This document shows positions 14,685-23,890 of a stretch of DNA of 64,000 nucleotides, in pieces. Source of the stretch: Acinetobacter sp. MB5 (GTDB lineage: Bacteria; Pseudomonadota; Gammaproteobacteria; Pseudomonadales; Moraxellaceae); the NCBI RefSeq assembly GCF_003261585.1, contig NZ_POVU01000001.1, forward strand, positions 248,001-312,000, written 5' to 3'. How positions within the stretch are numbered: position 1 is the first letter of the stretch; every line of letters begins with the position of its first letter. The notes below the pieces were generated by a model. It saw only the letters and a list, made by a program, of their open reading frames with translations, was not told where the DNA came from and did no database searches. Position numbers and translations under genes: made by a program.

Positions 14685-17291
14685 TCAAACACTTAACATA
14701 CTATTAAGTGTTTCAACCACATTCTTTGACTTCACTTGTGCTTTGAGTGCCAACAATGCCTGTTGTACTTCTGAACGCTGTGGCTCAGCCAAAGTGTACC
14801 AGCGTGACAATACTTGTAGCATACGAGAACCCACAATCGGATTTTTCTCATCTAAATACTGTGCAAGCTCAATAAAGTGCTGTATACCAAAACTCCATGT
14901 ATTCACAGGATTGGCATTCAAACCACCACTGACTGCACGAATACGGTTTGGTGTTCCCAAATCATAATCAGGATGTGAAGTTAAATACTGAATGGTTTCT
15001 TCAGTTGCTTTTGGATGTGCTGCTTGCAACATAAACCACTGATCCAATGCCAACGGCTCATCATTGAAACGATTATAGAAATCATCCAGACATACTTTAG
15101 CTTGTGGTGCATCATTCCAGACCAACACTTTCAACGCACCTAAGCGTTCAGACATATTGTATGTTGTTTGATACTGCTGTTCAGCCCATGCAAATGTATC
15201 TGCATCACCCTGACGTGCCATATAGCTCAGTGCAATATTTTTTAATGCACGCTCACCCATCGCTTGTGAAAACTCATTTTGTAATTCAGGGTCAAGCGAT
15301 TGGTAGGTTTCTTTCCAGAAAGTTCCCATTTCATTCGCCAAGTCATTCAATAAAGCATTTCGTTTTTGTTGAATCACTTGTGGCTGATAATCTTGATCAA
15401 TACGGCTACCCAAATAACCCTCAGCAGGCACATCCAGTAAACGCGAAGCCAGTAATGGATCTTTTTGTACCAGTTCAGGCAGGGTATTTTTCAGCGCTTG
15501 AATATAAGCTTGAGCAGAATGATCTTCCAGTAAAATACGCTCAAGCAGTGTTTGAGTTGCTTGCCATTGGTTAAAACCATTGGTTTCATGCTGAATTAAA
15601 AATGCCAATTCATCATTTGAATAGTTAAAGTCTAAATTGACAGGTGCAGAGAAATTACGCAGCAATGACACCACAGGTTGTTCAGTTACCCCTGTAAATT
15701 CAATGGTTGCCTGATCTTGATCAAACAGATACACACCATCTTTCACTTCATTCACAAACAAATCTGGTGAATGCAAGGTGTATTGTTCACCTGTTTTGGC
15801 ATTAAACAATGCTAAAGCAACAGGAATAGGTACGGCTTTCAAGTTTGGATATTTAGCATGCGCTTTTAAACTTTGCTTGAAGCTGACGCGATAAGTCTGA
15901 GCCGCAGCATCATACTCACCTTTTGCTTCGAGTTTTGGTGTGCCTGGTTGATTGTACCAGTTTAAAAATGCTGATAAATCGACACCCGAACCTGCTGAAA
16001 GTGCAGCTACCCAGTCTTCTACGGTAACCGCTTGACCATCGTGACGGCTGAAATATTCATCTGTCCCCTGACGGTATTTTTCTTTACCAAGCAAAGTTGA
16101 CATCATGCGGTTAATTTCCGCACCTTTTTCATAAACCGTTGCGGTATAGAAGTTGTTGATTTCAACAAAATGATCAGGACGTGGTGGATGTGAAAGTGGG
16201 CCTGCATCTTCAGGGTATTGATGTGACTTGAGCACAGCAACATCATCAATACGCTGTACCGCAGCCGATTGTAAATCTTCCGAGAAAGACTGATCACGAA
16301 ATACCGTTAAACCTTCTTTCAAACAGAGCTGGAACCAGTCACGGCAAGTAATACGGTTGCCTGTCCAGTTATGGAAATATTCATGTGCAATGACTGACTG
16401 CACACGCATAATCGCGGCATCGGTGGTGTATTCTTCATCGGCAAGCACGCAGGACGTATTAAAGATATTTAAACCTTTGTTCTCCATTGCACCCATATTG
16501 AATTGGCTGACTGCCACAATCATATAATTGTTGAGATCGTAAGCGCGACCATAATGTTCTTCATCCCAACGCATGGAATGTTTTAGGGCTTCCATCGCAA
16601 TGTGACATTTTGGAATATCTTTTTCAATCGCATAAATTTCTAAAGCAACATCATTACCTTCTGAAGTGACATAACGATCTTTCAATACAGCCAAATTACC
16701 AATCACACAAGCAAACAGATAACTTGGTTTTTTGGTTGGATCTTGCCAAATCGCATAATGACGACCTTCGCCTGCTTCACCTGTTTCCAGCAAGTTACCA
16801 TTGGCGAGTAATACAGGATATTTTTTATCGGCTTCAACGCGCGTGGTAAAGACTGACAAGACATCAGGACGGTCAGGATAAAAGGTAATTTTACGGAAAC
16901 CTTCTGGCTCGTTTTGCGTAACGAATAAATCACCAGCCTGATACAAGCCTTCTAACATGGTATTGCTTTCAGGGTGAATAATCACTTGGGTTTGAATAAT
17001 TGCCTGATCAGGCACATTGGAAAGTACCAACTGCTCAGCATCAAGCTGATATTCAGCTTCGGATAGCAAATCACCATTTAAGCGAATGCTTTTCAGTTCA
17101 AGATCACGACCAAGCAGAATCAGATCACCCGCTGTTTGACGTTGTACATTTAAGGTTGCATCGACAACTGTATGATCAGCATAAACCTGAATATTAAGAT
17201 CTACCGAATCCACTAAAAAGCTTGGCTTTTGGTAATCTTTTAAATAAACGGTTTGATCGGCTTCTACCACTGGATTTGCTGCAATATTCAT
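14685..17291 (-). CDS. pepN: Aminopeptidase N (M1 family zinc peptidase)
   Basis: This cytoplasmic aminopeptidase removes N-terminal residues in peptide turnover. The protein is 868 aa from the ATG at 17291, which has an AGGAAG site; an upstream extension to 17390 lacks one. The family exopeptidase motif is seen as GAMENKGLN near residue 265 and the zinc site as HEYFHNWTGNRITCRDWFQL (HExxH plus Glu) near residue 300. A beta domain and a C-terminal helical superhelix follow. The gene is complete, so prophage integration beside its 3' end did not disrupt it. Confidence 0.96.
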   Translation of the reverse strand: MNIAANPVVEADQTVYLKDYQKPSFLVDSVDLNIQVYADHTVVDATLNVQRQTAGDLILLGRDLELKSIRLNGDLLSEAEYQLDAEQLVLSNVPDQAIIQTQVIIHPESNTMLEGLYQAGDLFVTQNEPEGFRKITFYPDRPDVLSVFTTRVEADKKYPVLLANGNLLETGEAGEGRHYAIWQDPTKKPSYLFACVIGNLAVLKDRYVTSEGNDVALEIYAIEKDIPKCHIAMEALKHSMRWDEEHYGRAYDLNNYMIVAVSQFNMGAMENKGLNIFNTSCVLADEEYTTDAAIMRVQSVIAHEYFHNWTGNRITCRDWFQLCLKEGLTVFRDQSFSEDLQSAAVQRIDDVAVLKSHQYPEDAGPLSHPPRPDHFVEINNFYTATVYEKGAEINRMMSTLLGKEKYRQGTDEYFSRHDGQAVTVEDWVAALSAGSGVDLSAFLNWYNQPGTPKLEAKGEYDAAAQTYRVSFKQSLKAHAKYPNLKAVPIPVALALFNAKTGEQYTLHSPDLFVNEVKDGVYLFDQDQATIEFTGVTEQPVVSLLRNFSAPVNLDFNYSNDELAFLIQHETNGFNQWQATQTLLERILLEDHSAQAYIQALKNTLPELVQKDPLLASRLLDVPAEGYLGSRIDQDYQPQVIQQKRNALLNDLANEMGTFWKETYQSLDPELQNEFSQAMGERALKNIALSYMARQGDADTFAWAEQQYQTTYNMSERLGALKVLVWNDAPQAKVCLDDFYNRFNDEPLALDQWFMLQAAHPKATEETIQYLTSHPDYDLGTPNRIRAVSGGLNANPVNTWSFGIQHFIELAQYLDEKNPIVGSRMLQVLSRWYTLAEPQRSEVQQALLALKAQVKSKNVVETLNSMLSV

Positions 17292-17736
17292 AGATCTTCC
17301 TAATTTTATTCTGAACTCGAGACCACATGATTTGATCATACGTGGAGTTGTTTCAGTTGTCTTTAGTGCTTGTTTGTTAATATTGGGCAATTTGCTGTAT
17401 TTTCAATTCAATTGCGTTTTAGTGATGAAATCACAAACAATTTCAACCTTAAATCTCATCTAAATCTGATTAATCCTTAAAAATTTACATAGCTCTACTT
17501 GCACAGACTTTTTGTTACCAAGCTTTATCATGCTCAGTTTTATTAGAAAAAAATCTAACAAGAAGAAATATTAAAAGATGTTAAATATCAGTTAGAAATA
17601 AAATATATCATTCAAGATTAATCATGTATTCTGATTATTTTCAGGCAAATTCAACCTAAGCTAGGCTTAATATTAAAATTATTCAATTAAAAGAATTTGA
17701 ACATTAAGCGTATTTGCTTTTTTGAGGTCTTATTAG
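17292..17736. promoter_or_regulatory. Divergent promoter region between pepN and the PAP2 gene
   Basis: About 445 AT-rich bases lie between two divergent genes. It must carry both promoters, but I see no box pair strong enough to name and no open frame of note. No repeats were found in it. Confidence 0.35.
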
Positions 17737-18303
17737 ATGTCTCTCGAGATGCTGAATTTCCGATTATTTGATTTATTCAATGCATCGGCAACCCCTAATC
17801 CTTTTTTGGTTAAATTTGCGATTTTTATTTCACATGACCTTGTGACCATTTTTGCAATCGGATTAGTCGCTTTAGCATTCTTCAGACCAAAACGCTTTAA
17901 AGTCCTTGCGATTAAAGCTGCTGTCTTTACAGGGATTACTTCTCTCATCGCAGCAATTATCGACAAACTTTATTATCACCCTCGCCCATTCGTGCTAGAT
18001 ATGGGACATACCCTGATTCATCACGCTGCAACCAATTCATTTCCAAGTCATCACATGCTAGCGATGAGTAGTATGGCATTGGCATTTCTATTGTTTAGTC
18101 GCGAAAAACTGATCGGTACGATTTGTGTGATTTTGGCTTGGATTGTCGGTTGGTCACGTGTTTATCTTGGTGTGCATTTTCCACTCGATATTTTCGGTGC
18201 TTTTATAATCGCACTCTTCATCAATATCCTTGGGAATATGATTCTTTATAAATATTTAGAAGTTAGAACGTTGCGTAAAAATCCTGCCAATATCCCACTC
18301 TGA
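17737..18303 (+). CDS. PAP2-family membrane phosphatase (undecaprenyl-diphosphatase type)
   Basis: This 188 aa inner-membrane protein has five to six spans and the three PAP2 motifs: KLYYHPRP near residue 72, NSFPSHH near residue 97 and SRVYLGVHFPLD near residue 144. The closest functional group is BcrC-type undecaprenyl pyrophosphatase, which recycles the lipid carrier of cell-wall synthesis and can give bacitracin tolerance. A lipid A or phosphatidylglycerol phosphate phosphatase is possible from motifs alone. It is monocistronic with its own terminator. Confidence 0.85.
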   Translation: MSLEMLNFRLFDLFNASATPNPFLVKFAIFISHDLVTIFAIGLVALAFFRPKRFKVLAIKAAVFTGITSLIAAIIDKLYYHPRPFVLDMGHTLIHHAATNSFPSHHMLAMSSMALAFLLFSREKLIGTICVILAWIVGWSRVYLGVHFPLDIFGAFIIALFINILGNMILYKYLEVRTLRKNPANIPL

Positions 18304-18306
18304 AAT

Positions 18307-18335
18307 AAAAAAGCTGCCAAAAGACAGCTTTTTTT
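18307..18335 (+). terminator. Terminator of the PAP2 gene
   Basis: The stem AAAAAAGCTG / CAGCTTTTTTT with a short loop and T-run lies immediately after the stop codon. Confidence 0.8.
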
Positions 18336-18352
18336 AATTCATCATTTATCAA

Positions 18353-18463
18353 TAGACTTCTTTCATAATTGTCTACACCCTCTTTATTTTTCTCCCTGAG
18401 CCAAATTGAAATATATTTCAATGCAGCGCAAGAGAAATAAAAAGGACTTATGAAAGAAGCCTA
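18353..18463. repeat. 111-bp element with 16-bp terminal inverted repeats
   Basis: TAGACTTCTTTCATAA (18353-18368) is matched in inverse at 18448-18463 with one mismatch. The interior holds an 18-bp perfect palindrome, ATTGAAATATATTTCAAT (18405-18422). The right end supplies the stop codon of the permease gene. A shorter structure with the same 11-base ends lies at 59385-59459. It looks like a non-coding miniature element; mobility is inferred. Confidence 0.6.
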
Positions 18464-19822
18464 ATGATGTGAAATTGATTGTGTCATTGATAAATTTTTA
18501 ACATCCACAGTTTTCTTTCCAAATGATAAATGGTTAAAGAAAATATTCAAAGTCACTGCTACAACACATGTTGAGCTGATTCCTGAATGAAATAGTGTTT
18601 GCACCCATTTTGGAAAATGTTCAAAGAAATCATGACTCACTATTGGAATCATTCCCGCAGCAATCGCAACAGCAACAATAATCAAGTTCTGTTGATTCTG
18701 ATAATTCACTCGACCTAAAGCCCGAATTCCACTTGCGGCAACTGAGCCGAATAACACCAAACCAGCTCCACCTAAAACAGGTGTTGGAATTGCTGCAATA
18801 AAACGACCCATCACAGGTAATAATCCTAATATCACTAAAATTCCACCGCCCGCAGCCACTACAAAACGACTTTTTACCCCTGTAATAGCAACCAAGCCTA
18901 CATTTTGAGCAAAGGCACTTTGCATGAATGTTCCAAAAAATGGAGCGACAGCCGATGACAACATGTCTGCACGAAGTCCATTGGCAATCCGTTTTTGGTC
19001 AATTGGTGTCCCTATTATTTCCCCAACCGCTAAAATATCGGCTGTGGTTTCTGTCAGGGTAACAATCATGACAATACACATAGCAATAATGGCTGGAACT
19101 TCAAATACAGGAAAACCAAAAGCTAAAAAATTAGGGACAGCAAACCAATCTCCTGCTGCAACCTTAGAAAAGTCGGTGAAGCCAAGTGCATAGGCACATA
19201 CTGTGCCAAGTACAATTGAAAGCAGAACTGCTAGACGACGAATCGCATCATTTCCGATTTTGCTTAAAACCAATAAAATGACCAGTGTCAGACCTGCAAG
19301 CCCGATATTTTCTAAAGATCCCCAATTTGGCGCTTTGTCATTTCCGCCCATCGTCCAATGTAGTGCAACAGGTAAAAGAGACAGCCCAATCACGGTAATC
19401 ACAGAACCCGTAACGACTGGAGGGAAAAAATGTACAATTTTGGCGAAGAATGGTGCAATGAGAAGCCCAATAATTGCACTTGCAAAGACCGCACCTAAAA
19501 TTGCAGGGAAACCACTCCCTGACGTGCCTATTGCAATCATGGTAGCAACACCAGCAAAGGAAACACCTTGTACCAGTGGCAATTTAGCACCAAACCATTT
19601 GAATCCCAAAGTTTGCAGTAAGGTCGCAAGACCACCGACAAAGAGTGAAGCGGTAATCAACATGCCGATTTGTGCTGCGGTCAATCCAACTGCCGCACCA
19701 ACAATGAGCGGTGGTGCAACAATTCCACCATACATCGTGAGAACATGTTGCAAACCATAAGCAAAGCTTTTTCCGAAACCTAAAAACTCATGCTCTGGAG
19801 AGATTTGATTTGTTGATGGCAT
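18461..19822 (-). CDS. NCS2-family nucleobase permease (xanthine/uracil/urate type)
   Basis: This 453 aa protein has about 14 membrane spans. The family signature is present as QNVGLVAITGVKSR near residue 308, and the substrate-site region of TM8 as TETTADILAVGEI near residue 257. It is a proton-driven uptake carrier for a purine or pyrimidine base in the inner membrane. The exact substrate cannot be read from sequence with confidence; the GTSGSGFPAILGAVFAS segment fits the purine branch. It is monocistronic, and its TAG stop lies in the end of a repeat element. Confidence 0.88.
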   Translation of the reverse strand: MPSTNQISPEHEFLGFGKSFAYGLQHVLTMYGGIVAPPLIVGAAVGLTAAQIGMLITASLFVGGLATLLQTLGFKWFGAKLPLVQGVSFAGVATMIAIGTSGSGFPAILGAVFASAIIGLLIAPFFAKIVHFFPPVVTGSVITVIGLSLLPVALHWTMGGNDKAPNWGSLENIGLAGLTLVILLVLSKIGNDAIRRLAVLLSIVLGTVCAYALGFTDFSKVAAGDWFAVPNFLAFGFPVFEVPAIIAMCIVMIVTLTETTADILAVGEIIGTPIDQKRIANGLRADMLSSAVAPFFGTFMQSAFAQNVGLVAITGVKSRFVVAAGGGILVILGLLPVMGRFIAAIPTPVLGGAGLVLFGSVAASGIRALGRVNYQNQQNLIIVAVAIAAGMIPIVSHDFFEHFPKWVQTLFHSGISSTCVVAVTLNIFFNHLSFGKKTVDVKNLSMTQSISHH

Positions 19823-20032
19823 TGTTTTGCTCCTCCTTTAAGCATTAATAAATTTACCTAATGCTAAAAAGAGCAATTAATGTGCCAATCAATCTTTGAT
19901 CGTGGAGAAGTAAATTGCGCAACAAAGCTTATACTAAACGTTCACGCTAGATCCGATTGATTCAGTCTGAATTGTGTTATTCTTCGAAACTCTATGAAAC
20001 CTTGGCTTTGAATCTTTGCAGTGTAAAGAAAA

Positions 20033-20557
20033 ATGGCGAAAGTCCCTTTCAGCATTGGCACACATTTGATTGTGAAACACTTAGGCTATACGCATCACGG
20101 TATTTACGCAGGACGTGGCCGTGTGATTCATTACTCAGGTTTTGCACATCTATTCAAAAAACACCCTATCGAAATAACTAGCCTTGCACAATTTTCACAT
20201 GGCAAAAAAATTTTAGTTCGTCACTATCAGAACCCCAAATACAAAGGTCGTGCCGTGATTCGCCGAATGCGTTCACGTATTCATGAAAATGACTATCACT
20301 TGATTATCAATAACTGTGAACACTTATGTAGCTGGGCTATCACTGGCATAGAAAGTAGCCCGCAAGTCATCAAAATGATGAACCGACTCACCACGATTGG
20401 TTATGTCAGTTCAATCATGAGTTATATGAATAGTTTATTCTTAACTGTTGCAACCACCAGCTTTGCGCTGGTGCTTTACATTAAAAAGAAGTTACGTGAT
20501 AAAGCCCAAATGCAATTACCGAATCATCTGAACAAACAAAAAGATGTTAAAAAATAG
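20033..20557 (+). CDS. LRAT/NlpC-P60-like domain protein
   Basis: This 174 aa protein has the permuted papain-like LRAT pattern: the catalytic His lies in YTHHGIYAGRG near residue 20 and the Cys in NNCEHLCSWA near residue 93. The C-terminal part has a hydrophobic segment near residues 135-158 (SSIMSYMNSLFLTVATTSFA), so it is probably membrane-anchored. LRAT-like proteins act as acyltransferases or thiol hydrolases; the bacterial substrate is unknown. It ends with its stop abutting that of the GST gene on the opposite strand. Confidence 0.82.
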   Translation: MAKVPFSIGTHLIVKHLGYTHHGIYAGRGRVIHYSGFAHLFKKHPIEITSLAQFSHGKKILVRHYQNPKYKGRAVIRRMRSRIHENDYHLIINNCEHLCSWAITGIESSPQVIKMMNRLTTIGYVSSIMSYMNSLFLTVATTSFALVLYIKKKLRDKAQMQLPNHLNKQKDVKK

Positions 20558-21307
20558 TTAGATTCCGCGCCAGTCTACTCGTGCATTACGTTCATCGGTA
20601 TATTTTTGCAATACATAATGTCCGATTGGCAAGTTTTGTAATTGCAATGAAAAGGCATACGCTTCTTCTGGAATCGCATCAAAACCATCCAGTTCCCATG
20701 GTGTTCCAGCAATATTTAATAAAGGTGCTAGCATTGAACAGACAGAAATATCAGCTAAGGTTAACCGATCAGAAACCAAATACTTCGGCTGATCATTGAA
20801 CTTTTGGGCAAATGTCAAAATATGATGTTTTGATTCCGCCAGCCGACCTGCATCCAATTGAAAACCATGGCTCACCAAAGATTTCAGTACAGGCTTAGAG
20901 AATTTTTTAAATTTACGCAAATATCGACTTTCACCCAACAAAATATCAATGGTGGTGTTATTGCGAACAATCATCTGTGACCAAACCCAATGGCGTACAT
21001 GCACACCTAACAAATTTGCATGATGATTGATTTGTAACACTTCCTCTCGTAATGCAAAACGGTTGGGTAAAAGGTTATGTTCAGGATAAGTCTCATCCAA
21101 ATAACGGGCAATTTCAGTAGAATCTGCAATCCAGTGCGTTCCATCTTTTAAAATCGGCAAGTTATTTTGCCCAGTTTTTAAACGAGCGAAAGCTCGATGA
21201 AAACCAGGTACTAAATTATGGGCAACAAAATCTAATTCTTTATAATCGAGCAACCAGCGTGCTTTTTCACAAAAATGTGACAATGGAAATTGATATAAAG
21301 TACGCAT
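20558..21307 (-). CDS. Glutathione S-transferase family protein
   Basis: This 249 aa protein has an N-terminal thioredoxin-like domain at residues 1-78 (YQFPLSHFCEKARWLLDYK, then NNLPILKDG and DSTEIARYLDETYP) and a C-terminal helical domain with LTLADISVCSMLAPL near residue 190. A Ser/Cys-type active site is likely near SHFCEK. It probably conjugates or reduces small electrophiles in the cytoplasm; the substrate is unknown. It is monocistronic and convergent with the LRAT-like gene. Confidence 0.86.
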   Translation of the reverse strand: MRTLYQFPLSHFCEKARWLLDYKELDFVAHNLVPGFHRAFARLKTGQNNLPILKDGTHWIADSTEIARYLDETYPEHNLLPNRFALREEVLQINHHANLLGVHVRHWVWSQMIVRNNTTIDILLGESRYLRKFKKFSKPVLKSLVSHGFQLDAGRLAESKHHILTFAQKFNDQPKYLVSDRLTLADISVCSMLAPLLNIAGTPWELDGFDAIPEEAYAFSLQLQNLPIGHYVLQKYTDERNARVDWRGI

Positions 21308-21552
21308 AATGCCTCCATATTTATCACAATTTTAGTTCTAAGGTTTTAGAATACTTTATCACTTTATTCAGGTATCTTGGCAAACTCAATGTTCATTTCT
21401 ATCAAGATCATGAAGTAATTTTCAGAAAGTGAAAACTTTAGCTGACTTTTATACGATAGATGACATATCACCACCCGATCATCACCTGACTTTAACGCTG
21501 CTTTGTTGTAAAATCATCGGCAATTTTACATAACAACTTTTGTGAGTCTTGC

Positions 21553-22644
21553 ATGGGTTTTAATTGTGGTATCGTCGGTTTACCAAACGTCGGCAAATCA
21601 ACTCTTTTTAACGCACTAACCAAAGCTGCGATTGCTGCGGAAAACTTCCCATTTTGTACCATTGAACCCAATACAGGGATTGTGCCTGTTCCAGATGCAC
21701 GTCTAGACAAATTGGCTGCAATTGTGAATCCACAACGCATTCTACCAACGACAATGGAATTCGTAGATATCGCAGGTCTTGTGGCTGGTGCATCAAAAGG
21801 TGAAGGTTTAGGCAACCAGTTCTTAGCAAATATTCGTGAAACAGATGCAATTGCACATGTTGTACGTTGCTTTGACGATGAAAACGTCATTCACGTTAAC
21901 GGTAAAATCGACCCTCTAGATGATATTGCAACCATTAATACAGAGCTTGCTCTAGCAGACTTGGATACGCTTAACAAATCACTTGTTCGTTTAACCAAAG
22001 TCGCTAAAGGTGGTGACAAAGAAGCCGTTGCAACCAAAGCAGTACTCGAAAAAATCCTACCATTACTGGATGAAGGTAAACCTGCACGTTCTGCAGATCT
22101 TTCTGATGATGAGCGTAAACTTATTCGTGGTTATGGATTACTGACGCTAAAACCAACCATGTATATTGCCAACGTTGCTGAAGATGGTTTTGAAAACAAT
22201 CCACATCTAGATGCTGTCCGTAAATTGGCTGAAGAAGAAAATGCAATTGTTGTTCCTCTATGCAACCAGATCGAAGCTGAAATTTCAGTTCTTGAAGATG
22301 ACGAACGCGCTGAATTCCTTGAAGCAATGGGCATGGCAGAACCTGGCCTAAACGTGGTGATCCGCGCAGGTTATAGCTTGCTTGGTCTACAAACCTACTT
22401 CACGGCTGGCGTGCAAGAAGTCCGCGCGTGGACTGTAAAAGTTGGTGCTACAGCACCCCAAGCAGCAGGTGTTATTCACACTGACTTTGAAAAAGGCTTT
22501 ATTCGTGCTGAAGTTGTGGCGTATGATGACTTTGTACAGTACAACGGCGAATCTGGTGCTAAAGAAGCGGGGAAATGGCGCTTGGAAGGAAAAACTTACA
22601 TTGTACAAGATGGCGATGTCATGCATTTCCGTTTTAATGTGTAA
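21553..22644 (+). CDS. ychF: Obg-like ATPase YchF
   Basis: This 363 aa protein has a P-loop [17 protein letters not shown] at residues 5-21, switch II in [18 protein letters not shown] and the NxxE base-recognition motif (ANVAE) that makes YchF prefer ATP. A helical insertion is followed by a C-terminal TGS domain ([19 protein letters not shown]). It is a ribosome-associated regulator of translation and stress responses. The gene stands alone here; the common neighbour pth is not in this window. Confidence 0.96.
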   Translation: MGFNCGIVGLPNVGKSTLFNALTKAAIAAENFPFCTIEPNTGIVPVPDARLDKLAAIVNPQRILPTTMEFVDIAGLVAGASKGEGLGNQFLANIRETDAIAHVVRCFDDENVIHVNGKIDPLDDIATINTELALADLDTLNKSLVRLTKVAKGGDKEAVATKAVLEKILPLLDEGKPARSADLSDDERKLIRGYGLLTLKPTMYIANVAEDGFENNPHLDAVRKLAEEENAIVVPLCNQIEAEISVLEDDERAEFLEAMGMAEPGLNVVIRAGYSLLGLQTYFTAGVQEVRAWTVKVGATAPQAAGVIHTDFEKGFIRAEVVAYDDFVQYNGESGAKEAGKWRLEGKTYIVQDGDVMHFRFNV

Positions 22645-22657
22645 GTAAAAAGCATTC

Positions 22658-22684
22658 AAGGTCAGGAACCTTTTTCCTGACCTT
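22658..22684 (+). terminator. Hairpin after ychF
   Basis: A perfect 10-bp stem, AAGGTCAGGA / TCCTGACCTT, has a 7-base loop 14 bp after the ychF stop. No T-run follows, so it may stabilise the RNA end or act as a weak terminator. Confidence 0.5.
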
Positions 22685-22883
22685 GCTCATAAAGATTTTG
22701 TATCAATTTTTAGAATTCCTATGTATTTCCAACATTAAACTATTAAAATTATTGCGCTAATTTATAAAGAAATTTGTTAAAAAAAGCTAAAAATTAAACT
22801 TTTTGTATAATATTCACTTTTTATGTGATTTTTTTCACAAAATACTTATAATATAAAAAGTACCAAAAGAGGTTGGCAAAAAC

Positions 22884-23348
22884 ATGAATAAAAAATATGC
22901 AAAATATTTACCCTCTTCGGATAATATTGAAATCAATAATTTTCCATTTTATTGGGTTACGCAGATTCATCAAAAATACGTTGAGAATATCGATCACGTA
23001 CTAAAAAAATACGGAATGGATAACTCACGTCGCCGCATATTAGGTGCACTATTGCTCAGACCTAATGCCAGTGTTTCCGAGTTATCGGAAATGTTAATCA
23101 CTAAAATGTCGACCACCACCAAGCTCATCTATCGTCTCAAAGATGAAGGCTATATCGACACCTACTCATGTCCTGACGACGCTCGAATCACTCGCGTTGT
23201 TCTCACCGAGCAAGGTCAGGAAATTCTCAAAAAAATTAATGACCTTACAGGCATTGTCCTTGAACAGGCATTCACAGGTCTTACACCGCTACAAATTGAA
23301 AAGCTGCTCACCCAATTACAGCACATTTTCAAAAATCTATCGCACTAG
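22884..23348 (+). CDS. MarR-family transcriptional regulator
   Basis: This 154 aa protein has a winged-helix core with RRRILGALLLRPNASVSELSEM in the helix region (residues 49-70), recognition helix near MSTTTKLIYRLKDEGYI, and wing CPDDARITRVVLTEQG. N- and C-terminal helices form the dimer. The target is unknown; neither neighbour is an obvious partner. The 240-bp region upstream is AT-rich and contains near-palindromic TTATGTGA...TCACAAAA at about 22823-22843, which could be an autoregulatory or CRP-like site. Confidence 0.85.
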   Translation: MNKKYAKYLPSSDNIEINNFPFYWVTQIHQKYVENIDHVLKKYGMDNSRRRILGALLLRPNASVSELSEMLITKMSTTTKLIYRLKDEGYIDTYSCPDDARITRVVLTEQGQEILKKINDLTGIVLEQAFTGLTPLQIEKLLTQLQHIFKNLSH

Positions 23349-23396
23349 CAAGCCCTATAGAGCCAAACTTATATCCTTATACTATAAGTTTGATCT

Positions 23397-23717
23397 CTAC
23401 ATTCGATATTTCACTTTAAATAACTCACGCTTTTCTAGGCGTGATTTATTTTCTGTAATATGTTGCAAAATCATATCCCGAACGCGCTCATGCATAAACC
23501 CCAATGCATATCCTTTCACAATCACCTGACTTGGCAAGCTAAAGAAGAAGTACTTCAAATCTTCATCTTGCATATTGGTAAATAACTGCTGCTGTTCCAA
23601 AAAACTCTTTAAAGCCTGCTTTTCTTGTTGTACTTGTGCTGATGAATCATTCCAGTAATGTTTGCGCATCGCCATTAGATTATTATGTTTGTAACTCACA
23701 CTATTTCCCTCAAACAA
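23397..23717 (-). CDS. Conserved hypothetical protein, 106 aa
   Basis: No family is recognised. The product is soluble, basic and helical (QQEKQALKSFLEQQQLF, then a hydrophobic FFFSLPSQVIVKGYALGF, then ENKSRLEKRELFKV). A shorter start (MRKHYW, residue 17) is possible. It is convergent with the MarR gene, 48 bp apart. The good codon usage and the lack of any competing frame support it. Confidence 0.55.
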   Translation of the reverse strand: MFEGNSVSYKHNNLMAMRKHYWNDSSAQVQQEKQALKSFLEQQQLFTNMQDEDLKYFFFSLPSQVIVKGYALGFMHERVRDMILQHITENKSRLEKRELFKVKYRM

Positions 23718-23890
23718 CCATAGATGGTGTTATATCCATTATATAAATACATGATGAGTAAGCATGCAAAAGACTGCAAAACGCTACAAGATTATCTACA
23801 TTGAACTGTTTTAATACGCACGAAAAGCTTTTTTTTCGTTACAATAAACTACTTATTTCAAAATCTCCCTTCTTTTAAGGATTGTGTTCG

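Noticed and set aside
22823..22843. TTATGTGA...TCACAAAA upstream of the MarR gene as a CRP/Vfr site.
   Set aside because: The symmetry is fair, but the surrounding sequence is so AT-rich that a chance match is likely; mentioned only in the gene entry.
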